Both the position numbers and the translations under genes were made by a program. From Bacteroidia bacterium (GTDB lineage: Bacteria > Bacteroidota > Bacteroidia > Bacteroidales > Prolixibacteraceae): DNA of 64,000 bases. Shown here one piece after another: positions 17,539 to 26,506 of this stretch; within the stretch, counting starts at the first letter, position 1, and each line of letters starts with the position of its first letter. The DNA is taken from positions 248,001 to 312,000 of the forward strand of contig JANYKW010000099.1 of the NCBI GenBank assembly GCA_025358025.1, in the 5' to 3' direction. A model generated the notes under the pieces. It was given only the letters and a program-made list of their open reading frames with translations. It did no database searches and was not told the origin of the DNA.

Positions 17539-18010
17539 TAAATACTACAAAATGATAATTAATTTTTCATTTGGCAATACAATGATTTTTATAATCATTA
17601 CAAAAATTTAATTTTCATAAAAATTTTTGATTAACATATTTTTTATATCTTTAACAAAATTAAAGTAGAAAATTACTTGCGGATGTAATTGCCTTCTTGT
17701 TCTGGTGAAGACAATATTTTCGTTGCCTGAACAAGAATTAAGCAGTAGACTGCATCCGGTTTTTATCCGGTAATTCATCTTATCTAAACAGCTGACTTCC
17801 ATTATTTTTAATTGTTTTAATGTCTGTAATAAAAGAATGAAGTTTCAAAATTTAAATATTACTATAAACCGATACAAAATTGCCTATGAAGAAAAACTGT
17901 TGTTAAGTGAATGATTCAAGAACAATGGGGCCTTTTTAATTTGCTTCCATTTAAACGCTAAATAGCGGAAACCAATCAATCATTTTAATTGCCAAAAATC
18001 ATTACAATCT
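17539..18010. other. AT-rich intergenic region between asnB and the SusC remnant
   Basis: About 470 bp of very AT-rich DNA between divergent transcription units. It should contain the control region of the SusC-SusD operon. I found no clear TAnnTTTG element for the rightward genes, no regulator gene and no convincing hairpin; short open frames here show no protein-like composition. Confidence 0.6.
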
Positions 18011-18285
18011 ATGAAAAAAAAACCTGTTCAAAACTTGGGGAGGAGCCCTTGTTAAGAAAAGTTTCAGGAGTAATTTGACTTTACCTATCCATCATGTTGG
18101 TAACAACCAAACAGGTATTTGCAAGTGCCAACGAATCAATGGAATCTGTAGGTGTATCCGGGGGAGCTTACAGCCAGCAGGCAGGCAAGAAAATTACAGG
18201 TAAAGTTAATGATGCAACCGGTGAACTTATGCCGGGCGTTTATGTCATCATCCAGGGTACAAATCAGGGTGGACAAAACGCATAA
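18011..18285 (+). pseudogene. Truncated, frameshifted N-terminus of a SusC-family receptor
   Basis: Translation pieced across frames gives MKKNLFKTWGGALVKKSF, then RSNLTLPI, then IMLVTTKQVFASANE, then QQAGKKITGKVNDATGELMPG and VYVIIQGTNQGG, which is a SusC signal region plus the start of a CarboxypepD_reg domain. Two single-base insertions break it: one extra A in the A9 run at 18014-18022 and one extra base near 18090. A stop at about 18285 ends it where the beta-sandwich should continue. The rest of the receptor (about 1000 residues) is missing. The intact SusC begins 54 bp later, so this is a relic of an earlier or duplicated receptor gene. Confidence 0.8.
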
Positions 18286-18339
18286 ATTGACCACCAATCA
18301 TCAATTTTTAATATTAATTGTTCAAACATTTGCAAGAGT

Positions 18340-21300
18340 ATGAAAAAAAAATGGAATAGCCTTAATGGGTATTCGTTTTATGATTCTGCTAAAGTTCTAA
18401 GGATCATGAAACTAACCCTTTTCCTATTGCTGGGAATCTTGTCCCAGAATATGGCGGTCGCCAGTGACGCGAGTACCAATGTCGCAACACAGCAGGCAAC
18501 AAAGAAAATAACTGGAAAAGTTACTGATGCCACCGGAGTCGGACTCCCTGGTGTATCAATCGTTGTAAAGGGCACTACGACTGGAGTAATATCTGATACG
18601 AATGGTAATTACACCTTGTCTATACCTTCAGACGCCAAAACCCTGGTATTTTCTTTTGTTGGAATGAATCCGGAGGAGAGAGCCATCGATTCAAAATCGC
18701 AATACAATGTTACTCTCCAGGAATCAACGACGAGTATCGGCGAAGTAGTTGCCATCGGTTATGGTACCATGAAAAAAACTGACGTTACCGGTTCCGTTGC
18801 CAGTGTAACACCGGAACAACTGGTTGACAGGCCGGTTCTAAACGTTGGAGTAGCCCTGCAGAACAAAATCGCAGGTGTTCAGGTAATCAGGCAAGCTGCT
18901 GGTGATCCGGGCGGTAGGCCTCAAATTCGTATCAGGGGTACAAACTCCATCAATACCAGTGCTGATCCTCTGTTTGTTGTGGATGGAATTGTTGGTGTGA
19001 TCAATGCCCTGCAAAACCTCGATCCCCAGGATATTGCAACCATGGATGTTTTAAAAGATGCGTCTGCTACTGCTATCTACGGTACACGTGGGGCAAACGG
19101 CGTTATTATTATAACAACCAAGCGTGGGGCTGCAGGTCAGGTAAAAGTCAACTACGATGGTTCAGCCTCAGTTGGTATCAAGACAAGAAGAAACGACGCA
19201 GTAAATGCCGACCAGTTTATGTACCTTTATGAACAGGCATTTAACAATACGCCAAAGTATGGAAACCTGGTAACTGCAAAGGATTTTCGCGGCCCAAATG
19301 CAGGAACATCATGGTCAGAGATGCCATATTTGTTCGAAAAGGTTGCAAAAGACTCGTATTTACCTGGTCTTAATTTTTTGGGTAACGATGGAAACTATTA
19401 TAAACCAAGATTTAACACATTGTTGGAAGATAATGTTTTCAGAACCTCTGTATCAAATAAGCAGCATTTTGAAGTGAGCGGCGGAACGGAAAAGGGAAGA
19501 TACTCTTTATCTTTAGGTGCTAACCTCGAGAATAGTCTTTTGAAAGAATCGTTCAACGACCGGTATAATGTCAGGGTGACCATAGACAATGAACTTACTA
19601 AATGGCTCACAATGAGCGCCAACATATCATATGCAAAAACTAAGAGAGACCAAATGAGTAGTGATTTGATGAGGAATACCTCTGAATATTTTGCTATTTT
19701 GCCGGCATATCAGTATCCCAATGATCCTGCAATATATGGAGCTTATGCAGGAACATGGCCTACTGCCAGGGACTTTAATGTTGGTGAGAATCGGCCAGGT
19801 TCAACTTTTATGCTAAATCAGGACGAAGGCTATTACCTGCAAGACGAATTTACCGGAGCATTGGAACTAACTGCAAAAATTACAAAAGACCTGAGTTTTA
19901 AAACAAACCTCTCTGTAGATAACAGGAATCAGATGAGCAGATGGTATAGTGGAGATTATCAGGGCAGAACTAATTCAAGTGCAAATGGTTCCCATGAACA
20001 ATGGGCATATTGGCAATCAGAAAACTATTTCAACTATAATAAAAAAATAGGTGATCATCAAATAACAGGTTTGCTTGGACTTTCATGGTCTAAAAATACA
20101 TATGACGGTTTGAGTGCAAATGCATCCAAATTCTCTTCAAATTTTTACCAATGGAATAATTTAGGAGCGGGTAGCAATCCACCTACAGTAGGCTCCAGCA
20201 ATAGCATGGGTTCGTTAAATTCTTATTTTGCCCGTGGTACTTATAGCTACAAGGGCAAATATATGTTAACAGCCACAGGGCGTTATGACGGTTCATCAAA
20301 ATTCGGAACAAACAACAAATACGCTTTTTTCCCTTCTGTTGGTGCTGCATGGAGAGTCTCTGAAGAGAGTTTTGCAGCCAACAACAAGACAATATCTAAC
20401 CTTAAACTGCGTTTAAGTGCCGGACAAACAGGTAACCAGGAAGTTGGTAGTTATGTAACACAAACGTATATTAGTACCACCAATGTTTTATTGGCAAATG
20501 GCTACAGTTCAGGCCTTTATCCTGGTTCTACCGGTAACGATAACCTGAAATGGGAAACAACAACACAGTACGATATTGGAGTAGATCTTGGCTTGCTTAA
20601 AAATAGAATTAATGTAACCTTAGATTTTTACCGAAAATTAACTGACAATATGTTGTTTAATCTTCCAATACCTCAATCAACTACAACAGGTAGTGCCTGG
20701 GTAAACCAGGGTTCGGTTAAAAACACCGGTGTCGAATTCACCTTGAACACGGTCAATGTCCAAAAGAAAGACTTTCAATGGGAAACTTCGTTTACAATAT
20801 CGGCCAATAGAAATGAAATTATGGAACTCGGTCCTACCGGTGCAGACATTTACACGGATACCGGTGCAGGAAACGGAACCAGCGTTTATAGAGTTGGAGA
20901 ACCAATCGGATCGTTCTTTGGATTGACCCGAATGGGGACCTGGGGCACAACCGAAGCAGTGCAGGCAGCGCGTTATGGCAGATTACCTGGAGATCTGAAA
21001 TTCTTCGATAAGAATAATGATGGTAAAATTGAGCTGCTGACTGACGGTGATGTTATTGGTCACGCCTATCCGAAATTCTATGGTGGTCTGAACAACACAT
21101 TTACATATAAACACTTTGATGCAGGTATCGACATTATGTTTGTAGGCGGAGTTGACAAAGCCATCGTGCATGAGTCTGCAGAAGACCGCCAATTTGTAAA
21201 TGGTATGATGAACTCAGTGATGAATGGATGGCGTCCTGATCATCAGAATACCATGAATGCTCAGGTTCGTGCCGGTAATGCCGGTGCACGCTACGACTCA

Positions 21301-21573
21301 TACGCTGACACCTATATGATTTTTAACGCTGCCTACATTAGGGGGCAGTCGGCTTCAATAGGTTATACGGTCCAGGGTAATCTTGGTGGTATAGAAAAAT
21401 TGAGAGTTTATGCCACTGCAGATAATTTCTTTTTGATAACAGCAGGTAAACTTCCTGGTTATGATCCTGAAGGTAGTGCTATACAGAAAATTAATTCAAG
21501 GGTACCAAATATTGATAAATATCAGCACCCGGTTCCTACAACCTTCAGCTTGGGCGTTAATGTCACTTTCTAA
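18340..21573 (+). CDS. SusC-family TonB-dependent outer-membrane receptor
   Basis: A 1077-residue TonB-linked outer-membrane channel that imports a nutrient captured by its SusD lid. Residues 1-42 are a long signal peptide typical of SusC proteins. About 55-130 is the CarboxypepD_reg domain (KKITGKVTDATGVGLPGV). The TonB box/plug junction is VAIGYGTMKKTDVTGSV (137-153), and the plug holds ADPLFVVDG and the SusC signature DVLKDASATAIYGTRGANGVIIITTK. The remainder is a 22-strand barrel ending FSLGVNVTF. SusD follows after 18 bp. The neighbouring genes include no glycoside hydrolase, peptidase or regulator, so the substrate is unknown. Confidence 0.93.
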   Translation: MKKKWNSLNGYSFYDSAKVLRIMKLTLFLLLGILSQNMAVASDASTNVATQQATKKITGKVTDATGVGLPGVSIVVKGTTTGVISDTNGNYTLSIPSDAKTLVFSFVGMNPEERAIDSKSQYNVTLQESTTSIGEVVAIGYGTMKKTDVTGSVASVTPEQLVDRPVLNVGVALQNKIAGVQVIRQAAGDPGGRPQIRIRGTNSINTSADPLFVVDGIVGVINALQNLDPQDIATMDVLKDASATAIYGTRGANGVIIITTKRGAAGQVKVNYDGSASVGIKTRRNDAVNADQFMYLYEQAFNNTPKYGNLVTAKDFRGPNAGTSWSEMPYLFEKVAKDSYLPGLNFLGNDGNYYKPRFNTLLEDNVFRTSVSNKQHFEVSGGTEKGRYSLSLGANLENSLLKESFNDRYNVRVTIDNELTKWLTMSANISYAKTKRDQMSSDLMRNTSEYFAILPAYQYPNDPAIYGAYAGTWPTARDFNVGENRPGSTFMLNQDEGYYLQDEFTGALELTAKITKDLSFKTNLSVDNRNQMSRWYSGDYQGRTNSSANGSHEQWAYWQSENYFNYNKKIGDHQITGLLGLSWSKNTYDGLSANASKFSSNFYQWNNLGAGSNPPTVGSSNSMGSLNSYFARGTYSYKGKYMLTATGRYDGSSKFGTNNKYAFFPSVGAAWRVSEESFAANNKTISNLKLRLSAGQTGNQEVGSYVTQTYISTTNVLLANGYSSGLYPGSTGNDNLKWETTTQYDIGVDLGLLKNRINVTLDFYRKLTDNMLFNLPIPQSTTTGSAWVNQGSVKNTGVEFTLNTVNVQKKDFQWETSFTISANRNEIMELGPTGADIYTDTGAGNGTSVYRVGEPIGSFFGLTRMGTWGTTEAVQAARYGRLPGDLKFFDKNNDGKIELLTDGDVIGHAYPKFYGGLNNTFTYKHFDAGIDIMFVGGVDKAIVHESAEDRQFVNGMMNSVMNGWRPDHQNTMNAQVRAGNAGARYDSYADTYMIFNAAYIRGQSASIGYTVQGNLGGIEKLRVYATADNFFLITAGKLPGYDPEGSAIQKINSRVPNIDKYQHPVPTTFSLGVNVTF

Positions 21574-21591
21574 TTGTTAAAATTTAATATC

Positions 21592-23211
21592 ATGAACTAC
21601 AAAGTAAAAATCAGTATAGCATTAAGATTCACTATGCTTTTGGTGATATTCTTTATGGGGCTTGGTGGTTGCACCGAGTTTCTGAAAGAAGTGCCTACAG
21701 GACAACTAACCACTGCAGCAGATCTGACAGCTCCAGAATTTAAAGAACCTTTTACAGTTGGACCTTATCGGCGGTTGCAAGACTGGACTAGTGGTGCGGG
21801 AGATTGGGGTAATAATATTCCCTCTACAATTGAGTACCCCACTGGCGGGGCATACACAACTGAGCCGCACGTTCAGTTCGATAAATTTAGTACCAATCAG
21901 GTAAATGGCAGTTTACTCGACGATTTCAATAATCCTTGGCTTTATTGGTATTCAGGTGTACAAGACTGTAACCTCTCTATCCAGCAACTTCCTTTGATTA
22001 AGATGAGTGCCACGGACCTTAATAAAGCTTTGGCTGAAGTACGTACCTTAAGGGCATTCTATTATTTCTGTATTGTACGCTACTGGGGTGATGCTGTTCT
22101 TATAACACAACCAATCACAGATGTTTGGGCAACAGCGGCCCCCCGTGTCAGTCTGAAAAAGATTTATGATACAGTAATTATTCCTGACCTTGAATTCGCA
22201 GTTGCCAATCTTGCCCCAGGCAGAACCGCAATTGGTCGCGTAACACAGGATGCAGCCCGTGCAATACTGGCAGATGTATATATGACCGTTGCAGGTTATC
22301 CTTATCAGGAAGTAGCTTCCAGTCCGGATAAAGACTGGTGCGGTACAGGAGCCTGGGCGATGCAAACCTATCCGGTTGCAGGTGGTCTTGAATTCTTAAA
22401 AAAGGCCCAAACTCAACTTAACGCGCTGTATGGTGGTGTATATACATTGGGGACCTATGATAATTTGCGCGATCCGGCCATGAACAATAAGGGGGAAGCA
22501 ATATTTCAGGTGCAATATAATGCGACACTCAGGGGTAATGGTGTTATACAACCATCTCTTCCTTTGCTAAGTGCGATTTCTCCAAAAGAAGAAAACGGTA
22601 CATTTATTCCATGGGTAGGATATTACAATTCCTATTCTAATAATGACTTGCGGAAAAAGGAACGTCAGTTTTTCTTCACATGGGATACTAAATATAACAA
22701 TGTAAAAGATACAGTTCGTTTTAATGTTCCCCATATTTATAAGCAATACGTTGCTGCGTCTGTTAAATCGACAGATGGTTCCGGTCTGAACTGGTCCCAT
22801 TACCGTTATGGAGAAATACTGTTGAATCTTACTGAAGTAAACTGGGCGTTAAAACAATTAGGACAGACGGTATCTGATAATGATATTGAAAAAGGTATCA
22901 ACGAAATCAGAACAAGAGCTAAACTTGCCCCATTATCTGCAGGTAGCCTCACACTTAAAGACATTCTGGCCGAAAGAGCATGGGAACTGATATTTGAAAA
23001 TAAAATGCTCTGGGATCAACGTCGCACGAGAAAATGCGTTGTATATGGCAATGGCGATATTACAGCTGTTCAGAATTTCATTGGTCATCAGCCTGCAATT
23101 TTCAACTATGCTTTTACTCCAATGCACTTATTATCACCTATTCCTGGTAATGAAATTGCCAGAAACGGGTTAGCGAAACAGAATTTTGGGTATTTACCTA
23201 TGCAAAAATAA
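21592..23211 (+). CDS. SusD/RagB-family nutrient-binding lipoprotein
   Basis: 539 residues from the ATG at 21592 (a TTG six codons earlier is less likely). Lipoprotein signal with lipobox GLGG-Cys27, so it sits on the outer face of the outer membrane as the lid of the adjacent SusC. SusD-type features: the helical TPR core around LNKALAEVRTLRAFYYFCIVRYWGDAVL, the NNDLRKKERQFF segment, and the C-terminal block SHYRYGEILLNLTEVNWAL, INEIRTRAKLAPL, ILAERAWELIFENKMLWDQRRT and LLSPIPGNEIARN. Forms an operon with the SusC upstream and a small lipoprotein downstream. Ligand cannot be read from the sequence. Confidence 0.92.
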   Translation: MNYKVKISIALRFTMLLVIFFMGLGGCTEFLKEVPTGQLTTAADLTAPEFKEPFTVGPYRRLQDWTSGAGDWGNNIPSTIEYPTGGAYTTEPHVQFDKFSTNQVNGSLLDDFNNPWLYWYSGVQDCNLSIQQLPLIKMSATDLNKALAEVRTLRAFYYFCIVRYWGDAVLITQPITDVWATAAPRVSLKKIYDTVIIPDLEFAVANLAPGRTAIGRVTQDAARAILADVYMTVAGYPYQEVASSPDKDWCGTGAWAMQTYPVAGGLEFLKKAQTQLNALYGGVYTLGTYDNLRDPAMNNKGEAIFQVQYNATLRGNGVIQPSLPLLSAISPKEENGTFIPWVGYYNSYSNNDLRKKERQFFFTWDTKYNNVKDTVRFNVPHIYKQYVAASVKSTDGSGLNWSHYRYGEILLNLTEVNWALKQLGQTVSDNDIEKGINEIRTRAKLAPLSAGSLTLKDILAERAWELIFENKMLWDQRRTRKCVVYGNGDITAVQNFIGHQPAIFNYAFTPMHLLSPIPGNEIARNGLAKQNFGYLPMQK

Positions 23212-23245
23212 GTATTGCATTTTATCATTATTTAATTAAGAAAAT

Positions 23246-23686
23246 ATGAAAGCAAAAATTATTATAACACTTTCATTCATCGCAGTAATAGCGATGATGA
23301 TAGGTTGTACGAAACAACCTTATTACGACATCCCTTATGATGCTAGCGGGAATGTTTACATCACTAAAATCTCGCAGGTAACTGCTAATCCTGTTACGTC
23401 AACAATGACTTCTTTCACTGTCAATGGCTATTTCCCAAATCAAAAATCGGGAGATGCTATGAAGGCTACTGTTTTACAACAGCAGGTACCCAGTTGGAAT
23501 CCAGCTGGCGCCAAACAACTTCTGCCGGTAGCCGGTAGCGAAAAAACTATTACGGTTGGGAGTGATCTTAAAACATCAGTAACTTATACCTTAACGGAAG
23601 CGAGTTTGTTAAAGGTTGGTGATGCCATAACCATTGTATTTTCCGGAGCAACTGATTCAGGGATAATATCAATTGTTCTTAAATAA
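23246..23686 (+). CDS. Small secreted lipoprotein downstream of SusD
   Basis: 146 residues: signal peptide with lipobox MMIG-Cys21, then about 120 residues rich in Thr, Val and Ser with alternating hydrophobic pattern (KISQVTANPVTSTMTSFTVNGYF; KTSVTYTLTEASLLKVGDAITIVFSG), predicting a single immunoglobulin-like or IPT/TIG-like beta-sandwich. I do not recognise the family. The position right after SusC-SusD (34 bp gap) and before a terminator is that of SusE/surface glycan-binding proteins, though it is much shorter than those. A surface-exposed accessory binding protein is a reasonable guess only. Confidence 0.75.
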   Translation: MKAKIIITLSFIAVIAMMIGCTKQPYYDIPYDASGNVYITKISQVTANPVTSTMTSFTVNGYFPNQKSGDAMKATVLQQQVPSWNPAGAKQLLPVAGSEKTITVGSDLKTSVTYTLTEASLLKVGDAITIVFSGATDSGIISIVLK

Positions 23687-23722
23687 GCTGCATAAAGGGC
23701 TTTCTTTTTCACAAATAGGATT

Positions 23723-23750
23723 AAGAGGCTGTCTTTAGGGGCAGCCTCTT
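23723..23750. terminator. Shared terminator between the SusCD operon and the convergent polyferredoxin gene
   Basis: AAGAGGCTG (23723-23731) pairs perfectly with CAGCCTCTT (23742-23750) around a 10-base loop. It is 37 bp after the lipoprotein stop and 3 bp from the stop of the opposing gene, so it probably serves both strands. T-runs are weak. Confidence 0.7.
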
Positions 23751-23753
23751 ATA

Positions 23754-25658
23754 TTAAAACTTGAACCTGTTCAATACTTTTCCGACTTCCCCTCCTTCGT
23801 AATTGATGGTAAGGGAATCGCTCCTCATGGATTCAAGAATTTTTGCAGTAGTGGTAAGTGAGTCAATGTAAATGATTTTGAAAAGGATATTTGCCGTACT
23901 ATCCATGGAGGATTGAAATCCAACGACACCGGTGTCATTGGAGAGGTGGCTGACAAAATAGGCCAAAGAGTCCGGGATAGACTGGTTGGTACCAGCTGGG
24001 ACAATCAAGGTATCCAGGATTCCTGCACTGTACCCGGATCTCCAGTTGAAAGTGTTCTGATAGGACTCGAACATTCTTTGTTTGTAACTGATCATCGAAA
24101 TGGTCCGGAATACCGGTTTTCCAACTTGTTTAAAAGAAAAGGTGGTTTGAGATTGCCTGCCTTCAGATACCATGTTCAGATTTTTTGTGCCAAGAATCTC
24201 CATCAGTATTGATTCGTCCCATGCTTTATTTCCTGGGAGATAAATTCTGACTGTCACCGGACAACTAAACTCACTTTCAACTCCCAAAGCACCAGTCTTT
24301 TCCTTCAGAAGCAATGCAAGGTTCCTAAAATCGGACGGGTCAAAGAAATTTTCAAGCATACAGGTGGCTATTATTACCGTTCGGACTGAATCACCGATTG
24401 GATGAATGTCCATTTTCTGCGGTTTGAATAACTCGGACTGTATGATCGTATCATTCAACAAGGTAGGATCATAATATATTTCGACACGATGCGAAGATAC
24501 GTAGGTCGCTACTCCCAATACTCCTTTTACCTCTTTCATTTTGGTGGCAAATGCCATCGAACTGCTAAAGCATTTGATCTCAGTGAGACCGGATTTCGTG
24601 AAAACAGTGGCTTTTTTTATCTCCTCCGGTGTTCCCCACCGCTGGCTGATGGTCGGAAGCTCCCAAAAGAAACTCCAAAACAGTGCCACAAGGAAAAGTA
24701 CGATGACCGCGATCAGAGGCATTCGTTTTAAACCACTTTTCCTGTTAATCAGAAGAGTTTCCTTCTCAGGACATACTTCCAGACAATCTCCACATAAATT
24801 ACAATCTGCAGCGTCAACAACCTTCATTTTTGCCACATCAATAGCCTGGGGACACTTTCTGCTGCATAGCTGGCAGTTGGTGCAGGAAGATTCGTTGCGG
24901 GTAATTTTGGCTACAGGGAGAAAATTAAATTTTTCACCCCATATCTCGAGAACATATCCTCCTGCACAAGCCATAGCCAATGGCCAGACATAAGAAAGCG
25001 GTATACCTGCTTTAATGATAATAAAATAGGCAAGGAGGAGTGAAACCAAAAACCAGGAGAATTTAAATATGTTTGAGACTGCTCCGAACGGGCAAAAGTA
25101 TTTGCACCAGAAAAGGCGGAACAGCAGAGATCCAACGATTACAATGGCAAGTGCCGGCAGAGCATAAAGCAGGACAGTATCCAGGCTGAATCCTGTGGCT
25201 ATGGCGAAAAATGGATCATATTTTCTGCAGAATAACTCGTTGGAATCCAGTGTGAAATAGAAAGTTATAAACAAAAGAAGGTATTTCAGAGATCTGAGAA
25301 TTTTGTCTGTCACTCCGGAAATTTTCAGACTTATTTTGAATTTATCCCCAACATTTCCAAGCCACTCACTGATTGTTCCGATCGGACAGATATATGCACA
25401 GAATAATTTGCTGAAAAGAACAATTCCAACGATCAGCATGATTCCCATGGTAATCTGGGTGGTAGTCATGCTGCAGGCAAGCGAATTATTCAAAAGGTAG
25501 CTGCTTAGTGCCTGGATGCCTCCGAACGGACAATAAGCTTCAAAGTCAGGAACAAACTCTTTAACGAAAAATGCTCTGGTTGCCAGATACAGAAGGTATA
25601 CGATGATCAACCATTGCAGGATCAATCTGGGAAGATTTCTTTTTTGATTCTTTCTCAT
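23754..25658 (-). CDS. Membrane polyferredoxin (NapH/NosR-like) with HMA-like C-terminal domain
   Basis: 634 residues. The N-terminal 240 residues contain about five to six transmembrane helices with paired CxxxCP motifs CAYICPIG (87-94) and CKYFCPFG (185-192), as in NapH, NosR and CcoG electron-transfer proteins. Two 4Fe-4S clusters follow: CTNCQLCSRKCP (259-270) and CNLCGDCLEVCP (286-297). After another helix (about 312-332) an extracytoplasmic region begins; residues 352-400 look like an HMA (heavy-metal-associated) ferredoxin fold, with GLTEIKCFSSSM in place of the usual CxxC loop and VEIYYDP as the last strand. The remaining ~230 residues are unassigned. Likely passes electrons across the membrane; partner unknown. 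Confidence 0.85.
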   Translation of the reverse strand: MRKNQKRNLPRLILQWLIIVYLLYLATRAFFVKEFVPDFEAYCPFGGIQALSSYLLNNSLACSMTTTQITMGIMLIVGIVLFSKLFCAYICPIGTISEWLGNVGDKFKISLKISGVTDKILRSLKYLLLFITFYFTLDSNELFCRKYDPFFAIATGFSLDTVLLYALPALAIVIVGSLLFRLFWCKYFCPFGAVSNIFKFSWFLVSLLLAYFIIIKAGIPLSYVWPLAMACAGGYVLEIWGEKFNFLPVAKITRNESSCTNCQLCSRKCPQAIDVAKMKVVDAADCNLCGDCLEVCPEKETLLINRKSGLKRMPLIAVIVLFLVALFWSFFWELPTISQRWGTPEEIKKATVFTKSGLTEIKCFSSSMAFATKMKEVKGVLGVATYVSSHRVEIYYDPTLLNDTIIQSELFKPQKMDIHPIGDSVRTVIIATCMLENFFDPSDFRNLALLLKEKTGALGVESEFSCPVTVRIYLPGNKAWDESILMEILGTKNLNMVSEGRQSQTTFSFKQVGKPVFRTISMISYKQRMFESYQNTFNWRSGYSAGILDTLIVPAGTNQSIPDSLAYFVSHLSNDTGVVGFQSSMDSTANILFKIIYIDSLTTTAKILESMRSDSLTINYEGGEVGKVLNRFKF

Positions 25659-25702
25659 ATTAGGTTACGGCGTCATTTGTTTTATTTTCCGTGGGTTCAC
25701 TG

Positions 25703-25714
25703 CGCCAGCTGGCG
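25703..25714. other. 12-bp perfect palindrome
   Basis: CGCCAGCTGGCG is a perfect palindrome in the 100-bp gap between pssA and the polyferredoxin gene. Flanking bases add some imperfect pairing. It may be a small hairpin or a protein site; no T-run follows. Confidence 0.35.
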
Positions 25715-25759
25715 GAAAAACCGGAGGCTAATGATAAGCAAGTGTAAATCCCAAAGAAC

Positions 25760-26497
25760 CTATTTCCTGGAAATAGAAAGGAAAGCAGATATCCCGATAA
25801 ACAGCAGCACGATCGCGGTAATCCCATACAATTGAAGGGCTGCCACCAATAATACCGAAAAGAAAATGAAGATGTATTGTACCCGATTATCCCGCCAGCT
25901 CAGGTTTTTGAATTTCAGGGAAAACATGGGAATTTCCGATACCAGCAAATAAGAGAAAAGAAAAGTTAAACCCATTAAAACCGGCGTAGAAAGCAAGATA
26001 GTGTCGATAACAGGCGAAGATCCATGCTCCTGTATCAAGGCAAGAGAGGAGATAAACAGTGCGTTCGCAGGTGTTGGAAGTCCGATGAAAGAACTTGTCT
26101 GGCGTTCATCTATATTGAATTTAGCCAAACGCAGCGCTGAAAAGACTGGGATTAGAAAAGCACTTCCTACGATCAATAGCTCGCCAATTGATAGATTTGA
26201 TTGAAGATCAGGCAGTACATCCTCTCCAAAATGACTGCTTTCCAATAGTTTATACATAATTAGACCGGGAGCAAGCCCGAATGAAACCATGTCTGCCAAT
26301 GAATCAAGCTCTTTTCCCAAAGGTGAATATGCCTTGAGCATCCGGGCACTCATCCCATCCAGAAAATCGAAAAGAGCCGCCAGTAAGATCAGCAGCACGG
26401 CTGTCGTCAGAACACCTTTCAAGATAAAAACAACAGCCACACTGCCACAGAGGACATTCAGTGAAGTGATAAAATTGGGAATATGCTTTTTGATCAT
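25760..26497 (-). CDS. pssA: CDP-diacylglycerol-serine O-phosphatidyltransferase
   Basis: Makes phosphatidylserine from CDP-diacylglycerol and serine in the inner membrane. 245 residues with six to eight hydrophobic helices. The CDP-alcohol phosphatidyltransferase signature DG-xx-AR-x8-G-xxx-D-xxx-D is present as FLDGMSARMLKAYSPLGKEL followed by DSLADMVSFG. Size and topology fit the Bacillus-type PssA. It is the last gene of the rsfS-ftsH-DUF2007-cdsA-psd-pssA run and lies 9 bp after psd, so product and next enzyme are cotranscribed. Confidence 0.95.
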   Translation of the reverse strand: MIKKHIPNFITSLNVLCGSVAVVFILKGVLTTAVLLILLAALFDFLDGMSARMLKAYSPLGKELDSLADMVSFGLAPGLIMYKLLESSHFGEDVLPDLQSNLSIGELLIVGSAFLIPVFSALRLAKFNIDERQTSSFIGLPTPANALFISSLALIQEHGSSPVIDTILLSTPVLMGLTFLFSYLLVSEIPMFSLKFKNLSWRDNRVQYIFIFFSVLLVAALQLYGITAIVLLFIGISAFLSISRK

Positions 26498-26506
26498 ACG
26501 ACCTTA

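Noticed and set aside
17608-17802. Small minus-strand frame in the asnB-SusC gap
   Set aside because: 63 codons, AT-driven composition, no start context, crosses an expected control region.
18094-18285. Separate 63-codon gene before SusC
   Set aside because: The sequence is the second half of a SusC N-terminus whose earlier parts lie in other frames upstream, so it is a gene remnant.
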